This document shows, piece after piece, positions 8,815 to 18,560 of a stretch of 64,000 nt of DNA. The position numbers and the translations under genes are program-made. The DNA comes from Lewinellaceae bacterium (lineage in GTDB: Bacteria; Bacteroidota; Bacteroidia; Chitinophagales; Saprospiraceae), in assembly GCA_016713985.1 (NCBI GenBank), contig JADJOD010000010.1, forward strand, positions 1-64,000, written 5' to 3'. Position 1 is the stretch's first letter, and each line of letters begins with the position of its first letter. Below the pieces are notes generated by a model. That model did not search any database, was not told where the DNA came from, and saw only the letters and a program-made list of their open reading frames with translations.

Positions 8815-10101
8815 TTAAAAAATACCGCTCATACGAACCAGCAGAAACAAAATACCGGCAGCCAGCACAAACCCGAAACCCAGTAAAACAGGCCGGTATA
8901 CTCCGCGCGCTCCCCTGGCCAAACTGACGGATAGTTTAAACAGCGAATTGGACAAAACGGCCAGCAAAATGATGTTGGCCGCCACCGGTACATGGGCGTT
9001 GTCGCCGGCTGCCCATTTGGCCGTATTGATGGTGATGGCGTCGATATCGGCAATGCCGGCGATGGCGCCCGATAAATATGCAGCAGTGTTGCCCAGCCAA
9101 TACCGCGATCCGTACATCAGCAGGGCAACGGCAATGTACAACAACGCGAAAAACATGGCATTCCGGATATCCAGCGGATTACTGGCCGTTATGTCGGGGT
9201 CAGGTGTTTCCTCGCGGGGTTTCCGGAGTATCCGATAGGCTGGCAAAAGGCTGAAAATCAGCATGATAGATAAAGGAAAAAACAACGCCCAGGCCACAAT
9301 GCCGGCAAACATGCTGGTGACCAGGAATACCCGGACAAACATCACCGAGGAAGCCAGTACGATGCCTGCTCCGTAAGCGGGCGCCAGTTCGGGTTTTTCG
9401 CGGCTGCGAGCCGAAAATACCCAGGCGATTAAAGTGGAGGAAAAAAGCCCGCCGATGAGGGCGGTCAGCAAAATACCCTTGTGCCGGCTGCTGAATTTCA
9501 GGAGCAGGTAACCCGAAAAACTGATCGCCAGCACCAGCATGACGATCCAGCCGATGTCGCGCGCATTCAGAATGCCTTCCGGGCCGAACGGCTCGTCGGG
9601 CAACAATGGCAACACCAGCAAGGCAAAAACGATAAACTTGATAAAAGCGAATAATTCCTCGCCGGTGATCTGTTTGATAAAACCGTGCAATTGTTCCTTC
9701 AGCGACAAAACGACCGTGATCACCACCACAATAGCCAGCGATTCGCGGATGTAACCCTCCGATATCAAAGCCCCCATTAAAAAAGTGAGCAGCAGCGCCA
9801 ATTCGGTGGTCAGGCCCATTTTCCCTTTTTGGGTTTGTACATAATAAGCCACGGCAACAAGCGCCAAAAAACCCGCCAGGGCAACCACCAGGATCGCCGG
9901 ATTGGTATTTTTGGCCAGATAACCCGAGGCATAACCCAATACCGATACCAGCGTAAAGGTGCGGATACCACCCATGTGCGACAGGTCCTGGTGGGTGTTA
10001 AATTCCCGCTCCAGGCCAACAATAAGTCCCACACCTCCCGCCACCAGCAGGCCCGCAAAAAACGGGGTAAGTATGTTGTTGAGAGAATCGAACCAGTCCA
10101 T
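8815..10101 (-). CDS. MgtC/SapB-DUF4010 family integral membrane protein
   Basis: The 428-residue polytopic protein starts at 10101 (MDWFDSLNNIL); an in-frame extension to 10368 runs across the promoter of the divergent stress gene and is unlikely. The N-terminal ~140 residues carry the MgtC/SapB pattern LIVGLEREFNTHQ...GGIRTFTLVSVLGY. The rest is the DUF4010 part, about eight further membrane segments, with SGAIAGIADIDAITI near 345. MgtC-type proteins are tied to growth at low Mg2+ and to ion homeostasis. The longer DUF4010 proteins are poorly characterised and may be transporters. It is divergent from the universal stress gene. Confidence 0.88.
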   Translation of the reverse strand: MDWFDSLNNILTPFFAGLLVAGGVGLIVGLEREFNTHQDLSHMGGIRTFTLVSVLGYASGYLAKNTNPAILVVALAGFLALVAVAYYVQTQKGKMGLTTELALLLTFLMGALISEGYIRESLAIVVVITVVLSLKEQLHGFIKQITGEELFAFIKFIVFALLVLPLLPDEPFGPEGILNARDIGWIVMLVLAISFSGYLLLKFSSRHKGILLTALIGGLFSSTLIAWVFSARSREKPELAPAYGAGIVLASSVMFVRVFLVTSMFAGIVAWALFFPLSIMLIFSLLPAYRILRKPREETPDPDITASNPLDIRNAMFFALLYIAVALLMYGSRYWLGNTAAYLSGAIAGIADIDAITINTAKWAAGDNAHVPVAANIILLAVLSNSLFKLSVSLARGARGVYRPVLLGFGFVLAAGILFLLVRMSGIF

Positions 10102-10261
10102 ATATCCGTTCAAAAGTAGGCCTTCCGGACAAAATATCCATTCTGCCCGGTAATGATAAATATCAGGTAGAAAGGTAATTACATTTAATTCCCGGCATGA
10201 CATTTTGCAGGGTAATCGTATCTCCATCCCCCTAACTTTGTTGAAAATTAAGTTTGCCGAT

Positions 10262-11113
10262 ATGAAAAACATCATCGCTACCACAGATTTTTCCGACAGC
10301 GCCGCCAATGCCCTGCAATATGCCGCCGCGCTGGCGTCCGCCGCAAAAGCGCGGCTGGTTTTGTACAACGCTTTTCCTTACCCCGTCGTCACCGATATGC
10401 CGGCAGAGGTAATGAAAGACTTTGTCAACCAGATCGCGGAGGAGCAATTCCGCAAACTGCACGAGATCAAAAACAACCTGGTGCGGGAGTTCAACATCGA
10501 AGTGAGTTGCCTGGCCCAGGCGGGTTCCGTTTCGGCCGACCTGGAGGAGATCGTACAGCAGGAACAGGCCGATCTGGTGGTAATGGGGCTCATCGGCGCC
10601 AGCCCAGCCGTAAACGTCCTGATGGGCAGTAATACCACGGCTATTCTGCGCAAGGGCAGGATTCCCCTGCTGATCGTGCCACAATCCGCATCTTTTCACA
10701 CGCCCCGGCGTATTCTTTTCGCCTGCAATGATCCTTTGATCCGGAATGCCGCCATGCTTCAGCCGCTCCAGGCAATCGCTTCCCTTTTTTCCGCCGACAT
10801 CGAGGTGCTGATGATCAGCCGGAAAGAACCGGCCCGCAAACCGTTTCAGGACCCCCGCCCCAGCAACCTGGAAGAGTATTTTCGCAACATAAAACACCGG
10901 TACACCTTCGAAATGTCCGATTCGGTACGGGAAGCAATCCTGCACGCCATACAGGAAAGTCAGTCCGACATCATCGCGATGATCCCGCACCACCACGCCG
11001 TGTGGTCGTATTTATTCGATAAAAGTGATACCTTGAGCGTTGCGTTGCAATCCTCCGTTCCCATGCTTGTCCTGGCGGAAAACATTGCGCCAGCTTCCGG
11101 AAAAGAGGCCTGA
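10262..11113 (+). CDS. Universal stress protein with two Usp domains
   Basis: The 283-residue protein holds two tandem Usp domains. The first (residues 1-140) begins MKNIIATTDFSDSAANALQYA and keeps the ATP-binding glycines in GLIGASPAVNVLMGSNT. The second (~150-275) is more divergent and lacks that motif (MIPHHHAVWSYLFDKS). This one-good, one-degenerate layout is common in Bacteroidota. Start at 10262 is favoured by the family N terminus; the upstream in-frame start at 10205 covers a possible -7 element TAACTTTG at 10233-10240. The L,D-transpeptidase starts 3 bp after the stop, so the two are an operon. Likely role: nucleotide-binding regulator under stress. Confidence 0.92.
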   Translation: MKNIIATTDFSDSAANALQYAAALASAAKARLVLYNAFPYPVVTDMPAEVMKDFVNQIAEEQFRKLHEIKNNLVREFNIEVSCLAQAGSVSADLEEIVQQEQADLVVMGLIGASPAVNVLMGSNTTAILRKGRIPLLIVPQSASFHTPRRILFACNDPLIRNAAMLQPLQAIASLFSADIEVLMISRKEPARKPFQDPRPSNLEEYFRNIKHRYTFEMSDSVREAILHAIQESQSDIIAMIPHHHAVWSYLFDKSDTLSVALQSSVPMLVLAENIAPASGKEA

Positions 11114-11116
11114 TTT

Positions 11117-12154
11117 ATGTCGAAAAAACACGCCATCGGTACGATCGTTGCTGCGGGTTTGATCCTGAGCCTGTCGCTGTTTTTTTGGATCAGGTCGTCG
11201 CAAAAAAACATCGCAGCGGGCGAAAACGCAGGAACACTGCCCGTTCCTGCGGACAGTATTCCGGTTTCCGAACCACCTGTTGCGCTGGTGCCCGTTCTTC
11301 ACGACATTCCGGTTGCCGCATATTTTGCATTTATGGACAGCGTGGTCGCCCGATACGACAGCATCGTGCCGTATGTTTTGACCGAACACCTGATCGTACG
11401 CGCCAATCCGTGGATCATTGATACCTTGGAAAACACCGATTATTACCGCAGGATCGCCCTCGGCCGCTTCGTTTACGACCAAAAAACCGAAGTAGTGCTG
11501 AAAGCGGGCGACAGCCTCCGCCTGCCCGGCCCTCAAACCGCCGCTGCCCTGCTTGCCGCTATGGCTGCCACCCGGCTCGATATCAATATTCCCGCCTACC
11601 GGCTCCGGATCGTGGAGGGCGACAGCATCCTCTATTCTTTTCCCGTACGTGTTGGGAAAAACCAGCAAAAATTCCTCGCGATGGCGGGCAGGGTAGTGGA
11701 CCTGCGCACCCTGACCGGCACGGGAGAGATCATTCGGATCAATCGTTACCCCGTTTTTTATGACCCTGTGACCGGTGATATTTTCAAATACACCAAAAGA
11801 GACGACCGCAACTATACCCTTATGCCGCAGATTCCCTGGCTGGAACCGGCCATCAACGGCCAGCGATACGGGCAAATGATCCATCCTACCACCAACCCGG
11901 CCACACTCGGCAAACCGGCCTCCAACGGCTGCATCGGCACCCGGGAAGCCGACGCCTGGCGGATTTATTATTACGCGCCAGTGGGCACCCCGGTGGTGGT
12001 CCGTTACGACCTGACGGAAATAAATGCGCCGGGTGATACCCTTCGGTACAAGGATATTTATCAATACCAAAAAAAGAGCAAAAAAAGCGGAAAACAGGCC
12101 TCCTTAGCCTTCCCTTTTCCCTCAAAACCCAATGCTTGCTGGTGTTTGCCCTGA
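11117..12154 (+). CDS. L,D-transpeptidase (YkuD family), membrane anchored
   Basis: The 345-residue protein has an N-terminal membrane anchor (residues 6-26) and then a Pro-rich spacer. The YkuD catalytic domain spans ~155-300. The active-site block is MIHPTTNPATLGKPASNGCIG, with His256 and catalytic Cys272, fitting the H-x(n)-S-x-G-C pattern. It acts in the periplasm, forming 3-3 peptidoglycan cross-links or attaching proteins to peptidoglycan. It follows the universal stress gene by 3 bp and is probably co-expressed as part of an envelope stress response. The tail is Lys/Ser-rich and unconserved. Confidence 0.88.
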   Translation: MSKKHAIGTIVAAGLILSLSLFFWIRSSQKNIAAGENAGTLPVPADSIPVSEPPVALVPVLHDIPVAAYFAFMDSVVARYDSIVPYVLTEHLIVRANPWIIDTLENTDYYRRIALGRFVYDQKTEVVLKAGDSLRLPGPQTAAALLAAMAATRLDINIPAYRLRIVEGDSILYSFPVRVGKNQQKFLAMAGRVVDLRTLTGTGEIIRINRYPVFYDPVTGDIFKYTKRDDRNYTLMPQIPWLEPAINGQRYGQMIHPTTNPATLGKPASNGCIGTREADAWRIYYYAPVGTPVVVRYDLTEINAPGDTLRYKDIYQYQKKSKKSGKQASLAFPFPSKPNACWCLP

Positions 12155-12170
12155 GACCGTCTGAACAGTT

Positions 12171-13036
12171 TTAAGCAATTAAATGCTGGCATTCCTTCAC
12201 GATACCCGGAATACGCGCCGCACCGACCCGGATCCGCTCCAGCAAGTCCTGGCGGTTCAGCAGATCGGCGCAGAGGACCAGGTTTTGATTCAGCAACAAT
12301 TGTTTTTCGTGTCCGGTAAGTGTTGTCAGGCAGGTCAGCGGATAAAGCCGTTCCTTATCGATGAGGTCTTTGAGGCTGTTTTTGGCCGGGTAATCCCAGC
12401 CGGTGAGGCGCAGGCCGGCGCACTCGCCGTAACGAATGGCATCGTCGCTGAAGCGGGTATTGGTGACGATCCATCCCTCGAACCGCGAGGTTTTACCCTG
12501 AGCGGACATACCCGCCGCGATATCCTGAAAACGGGCGTGGACGTACAAGGAAATTTTTACGTCGCACAAAAGCCCGGTTGGTTGTGGTATTTGCATTCCA
12601 CCAGTATTTTTTCATCACCCCGCTTAGCCAATACGTCGATCTCGTGGTTTACACAACGCCCTTCCAGAATCACCCCTACCTGCACGTCGAAGCGCCGGGC
12701 ATACAACAAAGCGCCGACAAACTGCTCGAAAGGGTAACCGGAGGGGCCCAGTTCCATAATGGCTTTTTTCAACTTGTACCGCGCCGCCAGGTGGGCAGAT
12801 TGCTCCTGCAGCAACTGAAAGGCGCGGTTGTAGATCTCGCCGGTGGGCATTTCAGGGTAGATGTCCTGTTCGATCTGCGCAACGATGTCATTGATAATCA
12901 CAGGTGTCGCGCCGGCCTTTCGCAGCGATTTGCGCAGTTTTTTCAGGGAAAAAGGCACGATTTCCCCGGATGCTTTGGTGATATTAATTTTTTTCAAGGC
13001 AGGAATGTTTTCCGCCACAATGGTAGTGAAAAACAC
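12171..13036 (-). pseudogene. ATP-cone plus restriction-endonuclease-like (Mrr_cat) protein, one frameshift
   Basis: Read from 13036, the first part gives an ATP-cone domain (KINITKASGEIVPFSLKKL). It is followed by the start of a PD-(D/E)xK nuclease core: EIDVLAKRGDEKILVECKYH with Asp, Glu and the ExK residues present. The frame ends at about 12557. The next frame, to 12171, continues without loss as CDVKISLYVHARFQDI, the usual sequel in this family (ECKYHN-x-G-x-x-CDVK). One missing base in the T/A run at about 12575-12580 explains the break. Joined, it is a ~288-residue protein of a type common in Bacteroidota, DNA-binding or nuclease-like with unknown role. The start is uncertain (GTG at 13036, or a later GTG/TTG). 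Marked broken, but a sequencing error is likely. Confidence 0.75.
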
Positions 13037-13070
13037 TTTTTGATAAATGCAGCCCCGTCTATTTTATACG

Positions 13071-13097
13071 TTGGCTAATCCTGATCGAGTATATTTG
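13071..13097 (+). promoter_or_regulatory. Candidate Bacteroidota promoter for the AI-2E family gene
   Basis: TATATTTG at 13090-13097 fits the TAnnTTTG -7 element of this phylum. A TTG at 13071-13073 lies about 16 bp upstream, near the usual -33 spacing. The ATG of the permease gene follows at 13127, leaving a short leader. Recognised by eye only. Confidence 0.45.
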
Positions 13098-13126
13098 CTG
13101 CGGGGCCTGAAGCCTCTCCTGATAAA

Positions 13127-14143
13127 ATGAACCACATCCCCGGTATTTATATTCGGCAATCATTCCTGCTGCTCCTCATCGCGACAATATTCGGCATACT
13201 GTTCTGGAATTTGCGCTTTTTCCTGCCGGCCTTGCTGGGCGCCTACACCTTGTACGTATTGCTGCGCGATGTGCTTTTTTACCTCACGAGCCGCTGGAAA
13301 TGGAATATGAAATTAGCGTCCGCCCTGCTGCTCCTGCTTTCTTTTATTGCCGTTTTACTGCCGGTCAACTGGGTGTTCCGTATGCTCCAGGATCGTGTGA
13401 TGTCCTTGTTGCAAAATTCCGACGGACTGTTGCAAAATGCAGAACGGGTGATCCACAGTCTTGAAAAACAATACGGTATCACATTGCTGACACCCGAAAA
13501 TATCAGGGCCCTGGGTGGCTGGGGCGCCATACAGGTACAGGACATTGTGGGCGCCACGGTCAGCGGACTGGGCATCGTGCTGGCTGCGTACCTCATCCTT
13601 TGGTTTATGCTGACGGAAGGGAAACAAATGGAGCGTTCCTTTTTTGAATGGATGCCGCTGAAACACGAAAACGTGGAATACGTGCGGAAACGCCTGAACG
13701 AAATGGTGTATTCCAATGCTATCGGAATCCCGCTGATGGGCATCGTGCAGGGTTTTGCGGCGTTGCTGGTTTACTGGCTGGCGGGAGTGGACGACCCCTG
13801 GTTTTGGTTCGTGGTCACCTTTTTGTCGGGTATGCTGCCCGTGGTGGGTGTGGCGCTGGCCTACGTGCCGCTGTCGCTGATCCTGCTGGCCAACGGCATG
13901 GAATGGAAAGCCCTTTTGATCTTCCTGTACGGGTTCCTGGTCGTCGGCTCGGTGGACAATATCGCCCGGATGTGGCTGCTCAAAAAAATCGGGCATACCC
14001 ACCCGCTGATCACCTTGTTCGGCGTTATCGTCGGTTTAAAACTGTTCGGTTTTATCGGTTTTATTTTTGGCCCGATCCTGATCTCGCTGTTTATCCTGCT
14101 GCTGAAAATATACCACAAGGAATTCGACCAGCCAAACGTGTAA
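13127..14143 (+). CDS. AI-2E family transporter (PerM/UPF0118)
   Basis: The 338-residue integral membrane protein has the family layout. Two membrane pairs come at the N terminus, then a central soluble stretch (~75-145, with LLTPENIRALGGWGAIQ), then five or so membrane segments including GFAALLVYWLAGVDDPWFWFVVTFLSGMLP split over two helices. The late motif MWLLKKIGHTHPLITLFGVI and GLKLFGFIGFIFGP are hallmark C-terminal segments. Members export autoinducer-2 or act as Na+/H+ antiporters, so the substrate is open. It appears to be transcribed alone from the promoter at 13071-13097. Confidence 0.9.
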   Translation: MNHIPGIYIRQSFLLLLIATIFGILFWNLRFFLPALLGAYTLYVLLRDVLFYLTSRWKWNMKLASALLLLLSFIAVLLPVNWVFRMLQDRVMSLLQNSDGLLQNAERVIHSLEKQYGITLLTPENIRALGGWGAIQVQDIVGATVSGLGIVLAAYLILWFMLTEGKQMERSFFEWMPLKHENVEYVRKRLNEMVYSNAIGIPLMGIVQGFAALLVYWLAGVDDPWFWFVVTFLSGMLPVVGVALAYVPLSLILLANGMEWKALLIFLYGFLVVGSVDNIARMWLLKKIGHTHPLITLFGVIVGLKLFGFIGFIFGPILISLFILLLKIYHKEFDQPNV

Positions 14144-14230
14144 AGTATTTGCCAACAAGGTAAAACTTCGCAAGAATCGGGTTGCCGGCGCACTTCCCCG
14201 GGGGCCATCTTTGTCAAAAATTCATCAGTT

Positions 14231-15076
14231 ATGACATTGCACCACCTGAATTACGAACGGGTAGCCGAAGCCATCGGATTTTTGAGCCGGAATTTCCGCG
14301 AACAGCCCAGCCTGCAGGATGTGGCGGAGCATGTGCACCTCTCGCCCGAACACTTTCAACGCATTTTTACGGAATGGGCAGGAGTAAGTCCGAAAAAATT
14401 CACGCAATTCCTGACCATCGACTATTTGCGCAACCACCTGCACGAATTTTCCAGCGTTCAGGACGCTGCCGACGCCTCCGGTTTATCCGCCCAATCGAGG
14501 GTATACGACCTTTTTGTAAACATCGAAGGCGTCACTCCCGACGAATTCCGGCAGCGGGGCAAAGGGCTGGAGATCCGTTACGGGTTTCATAACTCCCCTT
14601 TCGGCGAGTGTTTTATCGCGGCCACCGAACGGGGTATTTGCGGCTTGTCGTTTGTGAGCGACACCACGCCGCAGGTGGAATTCGGGCGCTTCGAACAAAA
14701 ATGGAAATTTGCGGAATTAAAAGAAAACCAGGCGTTTACAAAAGAAATTGTGGAGAACGTTTTTCAACCCGAACGCCGGAAATCATCCAAAATTACCTTG
14801 CTGGTGCAAGGCACCAATTTTCAACTGAAAGTCTGGGAAGCCCTGCTCAGCATCCCCGCCGGATCGGTCGCCACCTACGAACACATTGCGCGCAGTATCG
14901 GCCGGCCCGGGGCCGCGCGCGCGGTGGGCATGGCGATCGGCAACAACCCGGTCGGTTATATCATTCCCTGCCACCGGGTCATCAAAAAAGCCGGACAGAT
15001 CGGTGAATACCACTGGGGCGTCACGCGCAAACGGGCACTGATCGGCTGGGAAATGGCGCAGGCGGCGACGGGTTGA
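14231..15076 (+). CDS. Ada-like fusion: AraC-type HTH plus methylated-DNA-protein-cysteine methyltransferase
   Basis: The 281-residue protein has an AraC-type double helix-turn-helix at residues 5-105 (SLQDVAEHVHLSPEHFQRIF) and an O6-alkylguanine-DNA methyltransferase domain at ~120-278. The acceptor Cys247 is in IIPCHRVI, with RAVGMAIGNNP before it. It repairs O6-methylguanine by suicidal alkyl transfer. The Ada-like fusion suggests transcriptional control by the alkylated form, but the N-terminal Ada metal-binding Cys domain is absent, so phosphotriester sensing is not expected. A possible -7 element CATCTTTG lies at 14210-14217. The GH30 gene begins 36 bp after its stop but is unrelated in function. 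Confidence 0.93.
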   Translation: MTLHHLNYERVAEAIGFLSRNFREQPSLQDVAEHVHLSPEHFQRIFTEWAGVSPKKFTQFLTIDYLRNHLHEFSSVQDAADASGLSAQSRVYDLFVNIEGVTPDEFRQRGKGLEIRYGFHNSPFGECFIAATERGICGLSFVSDTTPQVEFGRFEQKWKFAELKENQAFTKEIVENVFQPERRKSSKITLLVQGTNFQLKVWEALLSIPAGSVATYEHIARSIGRPGAARAVGMAIGNNPVGYIIPCHRVIKKAGQIGEYHWGVTRKRALIGWEMAQAATG

Positions 15077-15111
15077 TAAAATTGGTACTTTTACAGGGTA
15101 AAACTTGTGAC

Positions 15112-16566
15112 ATGAAAAAAATTACCCTCCTTCTTCTTGCCTCGATCACCCTCCTATCCGCCGCGGCGCAGCAACGCAGCAACGCGCCGGCCGTCAAAAC
15201 GTATGCGGATCGCAAAGTGGCGATTATCACAACCGCCGACAGTACACAATTTCGCCTGACGCCCACCGATACGCTGCAATTCGCCGCGTTTGGGCAACCA
15301 TTTGAAAATCAGCCTTGTGTGTTCGTCGACCCGGCACATACCTTCCAGACTTTCCGCGGTATCGGCGGCGCGCTCACCGACGCTTCGGCCGAAACCTTCG
15401 CCAAATTGCCCGCTGACAAACAGGAGGCTTTTTTGCAGGCCTGCTTCGACCGGGACAAAGGTATCGGTTATTCGATCGCCCGCACGACGATCCACAGTTG
15501 CGACTTTTCCAGCGGCAGTTACACGTACGTGCAGGAAGGCGACAAAGCCCTGAAAACATTCAGCGTTGCCCACGACGAGCAATACCGCATCCCGTTTATC
15601 AAAAAAGCCATCGCGGCGGCGGGTGGCAAACTGGACCTCTACGTGAGTCCCTGGAGCCCGCCGGCCTGGATGAAAGACAACAACAACATGCTCCAGGGCG
15701 GCAAACTGAAGCCGGAATATTACCAGTCCTGGGCCAATTACTACGTAAAGTTTATTCAGGCCTACGAACGGAAAGGTATACCCGTCTGGGGCCTCACCGT
15801 GCAAAACGAACCCATGGCCAAACAAACCTGGGAATCCTGCATGTACACGGCGGAAGAAGAGCGCGATTTTATCAAAAAATTCCTCGGCCCCACGCTGGTG
15901 CGCAACGGCATGAAAAACAAAAAACTCATCGCCTGGGACCACAACCGCGACCAACTCTACCAGCGCGCCTCCACGATCCTCAACGACCCGCTGGCCGCCC
16001 AATACGTCTGGGGTATCGGTTTTCACTGGTATGAAAGCTGGACCGGCGCCCCCATTCCCGAAAACGTGAAGCGGGTGTCCGAGTCATTCCCCGGCAAACA
16101 CCTGTTGCTGACCGAAGCCTGCAACTTTCCCTTCAGCTGGAAAACCATCGAGCAGTGGCATTGGGGCGAAAATTACGGCCGCGAAATGATCAACGATTTC
16201 AACAACGGCGCCGAAGCCTGGACCGACTGGAACATCCTGCTCGACGAAACGGGCGGCCCCAACCACGTGAAAAACTTCTGCTTCGCGCCCGTACACGCCG
16301 ATACACGCAAGGGTAGCCTGCATTTCATGAACTCCTATTACTACATCGGCCATTTTTCAAAATACATCCGCCCCGGGGCGAAAAGGATCTCCTGTTCTTC
16401 CAGCCGCGCGCAACTGTTGGTCACGGCATTCCGGAATCCCGACGGCAAAATCGCGGTGGTGGTGATGAATACCGGCGGCACCCGTATGGATTACCGCCTG
16501 TACGTGGGCGGCTATGCAGTGGAAGCCAAATGCCTGCCGCATTCGATCTCGACGCTGGTGTTTTGA
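15112..16566 (+). CDS. GH30 family glycoside hydrolase
   Basis: The 484-residue secreted enzyme has a signal peptide (MKKITLLLLASITLLSAAA). Its (beta/alpha)8 barrel plus C-terminal beta side domain runs from ~70 to 484. The catalytic residues are visible: acid/base Glu233 in LTVQNEP and nucleophile Glu335 in LLLTEACNF. GIGGALTDASAE near 83 is the typical GH30 N-terminal strand. GH30 members here could be beta-glucosidase, beta-1,6-glucanase or glucosylceramidase-like; the subfamily cannot be fixed by eye. The start at 15112 is chosen because the signal peptide begins there; an upstream in-frame start at 15073 overlaps the methyltransferase stop. Its place beside the symporter and GH26 suggests a side role in (gluco)mannan breakdown. 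Confidence 0.9.
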   Translation: MKKITLLLLASITLLSAAAQQRSNAPAVKTYADRKVAIITTADSTQFRLTPTDTLQFAAFGQPFENQPCVFVDPAHTFQTFRGIGGALTDASAETFAKLPADKQEAFLQACFDRDKGIGYSIARTTIHSCDFSSGSYTYVQEGDKALKTFSVAHDEQYRIPFIKKAIAAAGGKLDLYVSPWSPPAWMKDNNNMLQGGKLKPEYYQSWANYYVKFIQAYERKGIPVWGLTVQNEPMAKQTWESCMYTAEEERDFIKKFLGPTLVRNGMKNKKLIAWDHNRDQLYQRASTILNDPLAAQYVWGIGFHWYESWTGAPIPENVKRVSESFPGKHLLLTEACNFPFSWKTIEQWHWGENYGREMINDFNNGAEAWTDWNILLDETGGPNHVKNFCFAPVHADTRKGSLHFMNSYYYIGHFSKYIRPGAKRISCSSSRAQLLVTAFRNPDGKIAVVVMNTGGTRMDYRLYVGGYAVEAKCLPHSISTLVF

Positions 16567-16600
16567 GCAGTTTACAAGGCGCCCACAACAAGTTGTACCG

Positions 16601-18418
16601 TCACTCCGGCTCATCCCGCAATTTATCTAACCAGTTGAATTTCAAAAACACACTGCCGGCAACAATCACGGCTACACAACCCCAAAATGCGCTCCATTCC
16701 TGAATGACGAAGAAGATACCTGCGGCGGTCAGCGCGGTTTGCCAGGCCATACCGACGCCGACGTTCAGTATGTCCCTGCCGAAATCCTTGTTTTGCCGGA
16801 TCTCCGGCGTTTCGGCTAAGCAGGCTTCGTACACCGGTTTCCAGAATCCCCAGGGCCGCACTTTCCGGTAGAAGGTTTTTAATACTTCCATGTCGTCCGG
16901 CGGCGTGAGCAGGCTGACGGCGATACTGACGACCAGCGACAACACAAAAATTGCCGGAAAAGTATAAATCGGCGTTACTCCCGGCATCAGCACGGGCGCC
17001 ACACCCGCAACGAGCATACCCGACATCATGCCCCAGAAATACCCCTGGCCGTTAAAACGCCACCAGTACCATTTCAGGAAATTGGAAGCGGTATAGCCGC
17101 CGTAAAGGGCCGAAACGATCCACTGCACCACGTCGTTGAGCGACGACACGTACAATCCGATCAGGGTGCCGAGTATTACGAACAACACCGATACCACAAT
17201 ACTCCAATTGACATACACCTTTTCCGGGGCATCCGGGCGGATAAACCGTTTGTAAATATCGTTGACCAGGTAAGCCGGCGCGGCGTTGACCGTTGCGGCG
17301 AATGTGGACATAAAAGCGGCGAGCAAACCGGCGATCAGCAACCCGAGCAGACCGGCCGGCATGTAGTTTTTCATGGCAAAAGGCAGGATTTGTTCAAAAT
17401 CCACCTTGTCGCCCATCGCCAGCAGGTCTTTGGAAAAAAAAGCCAGCGCCAGGATGGTGAGCCCGCCGATGAGCAGGTAACGCGGGAACAACAGTACGAC
17501 GTTGACAAAACCCGACATCCAGGCGGCTTCCCGGGGGCTGCGTGTCGACAACACGCGCTGCATGTCGTAGTTGGGCTGGGGGCCGGCCATGGCCTGGAGT
17601 GTGCCTTTAAAAAGCATCATCATCCAGAATGCACCGAAAAGCGACCAGCCGTCTTCCGCAATTTTCCGGTTGGCGGCGGGCAGCAGCTGCGACCAGTCGA
17701 GGTCGAGGTTCCATCCAAAAAAGAGGTCTTTCCAGCCGGCCGGCACAACGTGGTCCAGCAATTCGGGCGATACTTTCGACATCGCGATGAAACCGACGGA
17801 CAGGCAGGCGACCGTCATGATAAAAAACTGCATCAATTCGGTATAAACCACGCTGAACATCACGCCTTTTACTACGTAAAGTGTTGTAACTGCGGTAATA
17901 ATGAGCCCGTAGAGGATTTCATTGGTATGCGGGTCGGCACTCAGTTGCCAGGGCAGGAATACGGCGGCAAATTTTCCAATGCCGATAAAACCGTAGGCCA
18001 AAAATCCCAAAACGTTGAGCAGGGCAAAAGCGACGACGATGACGTGCGACCGCAGGGCCCCCCGGCTTTGCCCGAACCGGAATCGAATGAACTCCGCCCC
18101 CGTCATTACCCCCGAACGGCGCAACCACACCGACAGGAAAATCATCATAAATACCTGGTTAAACACCGGCCAGAGCCAGGGAATCCACACACTTTTTAGT
18201 CCGTAAACAAACAATAAATACACCATCCACATGGTGCCGCTGATGTCGAACATTCCCGAAGCGTTGGAAATGCCGAGGACGTACCAGGGAATCCGGTTGC
18301 CGCCGAGAAAATAGGAGCCCATGCTGTGCGACGCTTTCCGGGAAATAAAAATGCCGATGCCGATGCTCGCGGCGATGTAGAGGAAAATGACCGTGAGGTC
18401 GAGCCAGTTCAAGTTCAT
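16601..18418 (-). CDS. Sodium/solute symporter (SSS family), probable sugar transporter
   Basis: The 605-residue protein has about 14 membrane segments. The SSS core motifs are present: YFLGGNRIPWYVLGIS near 36-52, TGAEFIRFRFG near 107 and GLLGLLIAGLLAAFMST near 355. It belongs with the long sugar (SglT-like) branch. It should carry sugars across the inner membrane with Na+. Known Bacteroides mannan loci carry an inner-membrane sugar transporter next to the mannanase and epimerase, so mannobiose is the likely cargo (inference). It is convergent with the GH30 gene (34-bp gap). A TTCAG hairpin repeat lies directly upstream. Confidence 0.9.
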   Translation of the reverse strand: MNLNWLDLTVIFLYIAASIGIGIFISRKASHSMGSYFLGGNRIPWYVLGISNASGMFDISGTMWMVYLLFVYGLKSVWIPWLWPVFNQVFMMIFLSVWLRRSGVMTGAEFIRFRFGQSRGALRSHVIVVAFALLNVLGFLAYGFIGIGKFAAVFLPWQLSADPHTNEILYGLIITAVTTLYVVKGVMFSVVYTELMQFFIMTVACLSVGFIAMSKVSPELLDHVVPAGWKDLFFGWNLDLDWSQLLPAANRKIAEDGWSLFGAFWMMMLFKGTLQAMAGPQPNYDMQRVLSTRSPREAAWMSGFVNVVLLFPRYLLIGGLTILALAFFSKDLLAMGDKVDFEQILPFAMKNYMPAGLLGLLIAGLLAAFMSTFAATVNAAPAYLVNDIYKRFIRPDAPEKVYVNWSIVVSVLFVILGTLIGLYVSSLNDVVQWIVSALYGGYTASNFLKWYWWRFNGQGYFWGMMSGMLVAGVAPVLMPGVTPIYTFPAIFVLSLVVSIAVSLLTPPDDMEVLKTFYRKVRPWGFWKPVYEACLAETPEIRQNKDFGRDILNVGVGMAWQTALTAAGIFFVIQEWSAFWGCVAVIVAGSVFLKFNWLDKLRDEPE

Positions 18419-18421
18419 ATA

Positions 18422-18487
18422 CGTTCAGTAGCGCGGACTTCAGTCCGCGAATGTGTATTTAGTAACACGGACTTCAGTCCGCAAATC
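18422..18487. repeat. Two palindromic repeats with the core GCGGACTTCAGTCCGC
   Basis: Two copies of (G/A)CGGACTTCAGTCCGC stand about 45 bp apart, directly upstream of the symporter gene. They belong to the same family, in inverse orientation, as the array at 29128-29389. Each can form an eight-base-pair stem. They may mark a transcription boundary between divergent genes. Confidence 0.75.
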
Positions 18488-18560
18488 ATATTCGCTCGTT
18501 TTTAGGGTGGATTTTTGAGAGAAAGGCCGTAATTTTGAAACTCAATATTACAGTACCGTT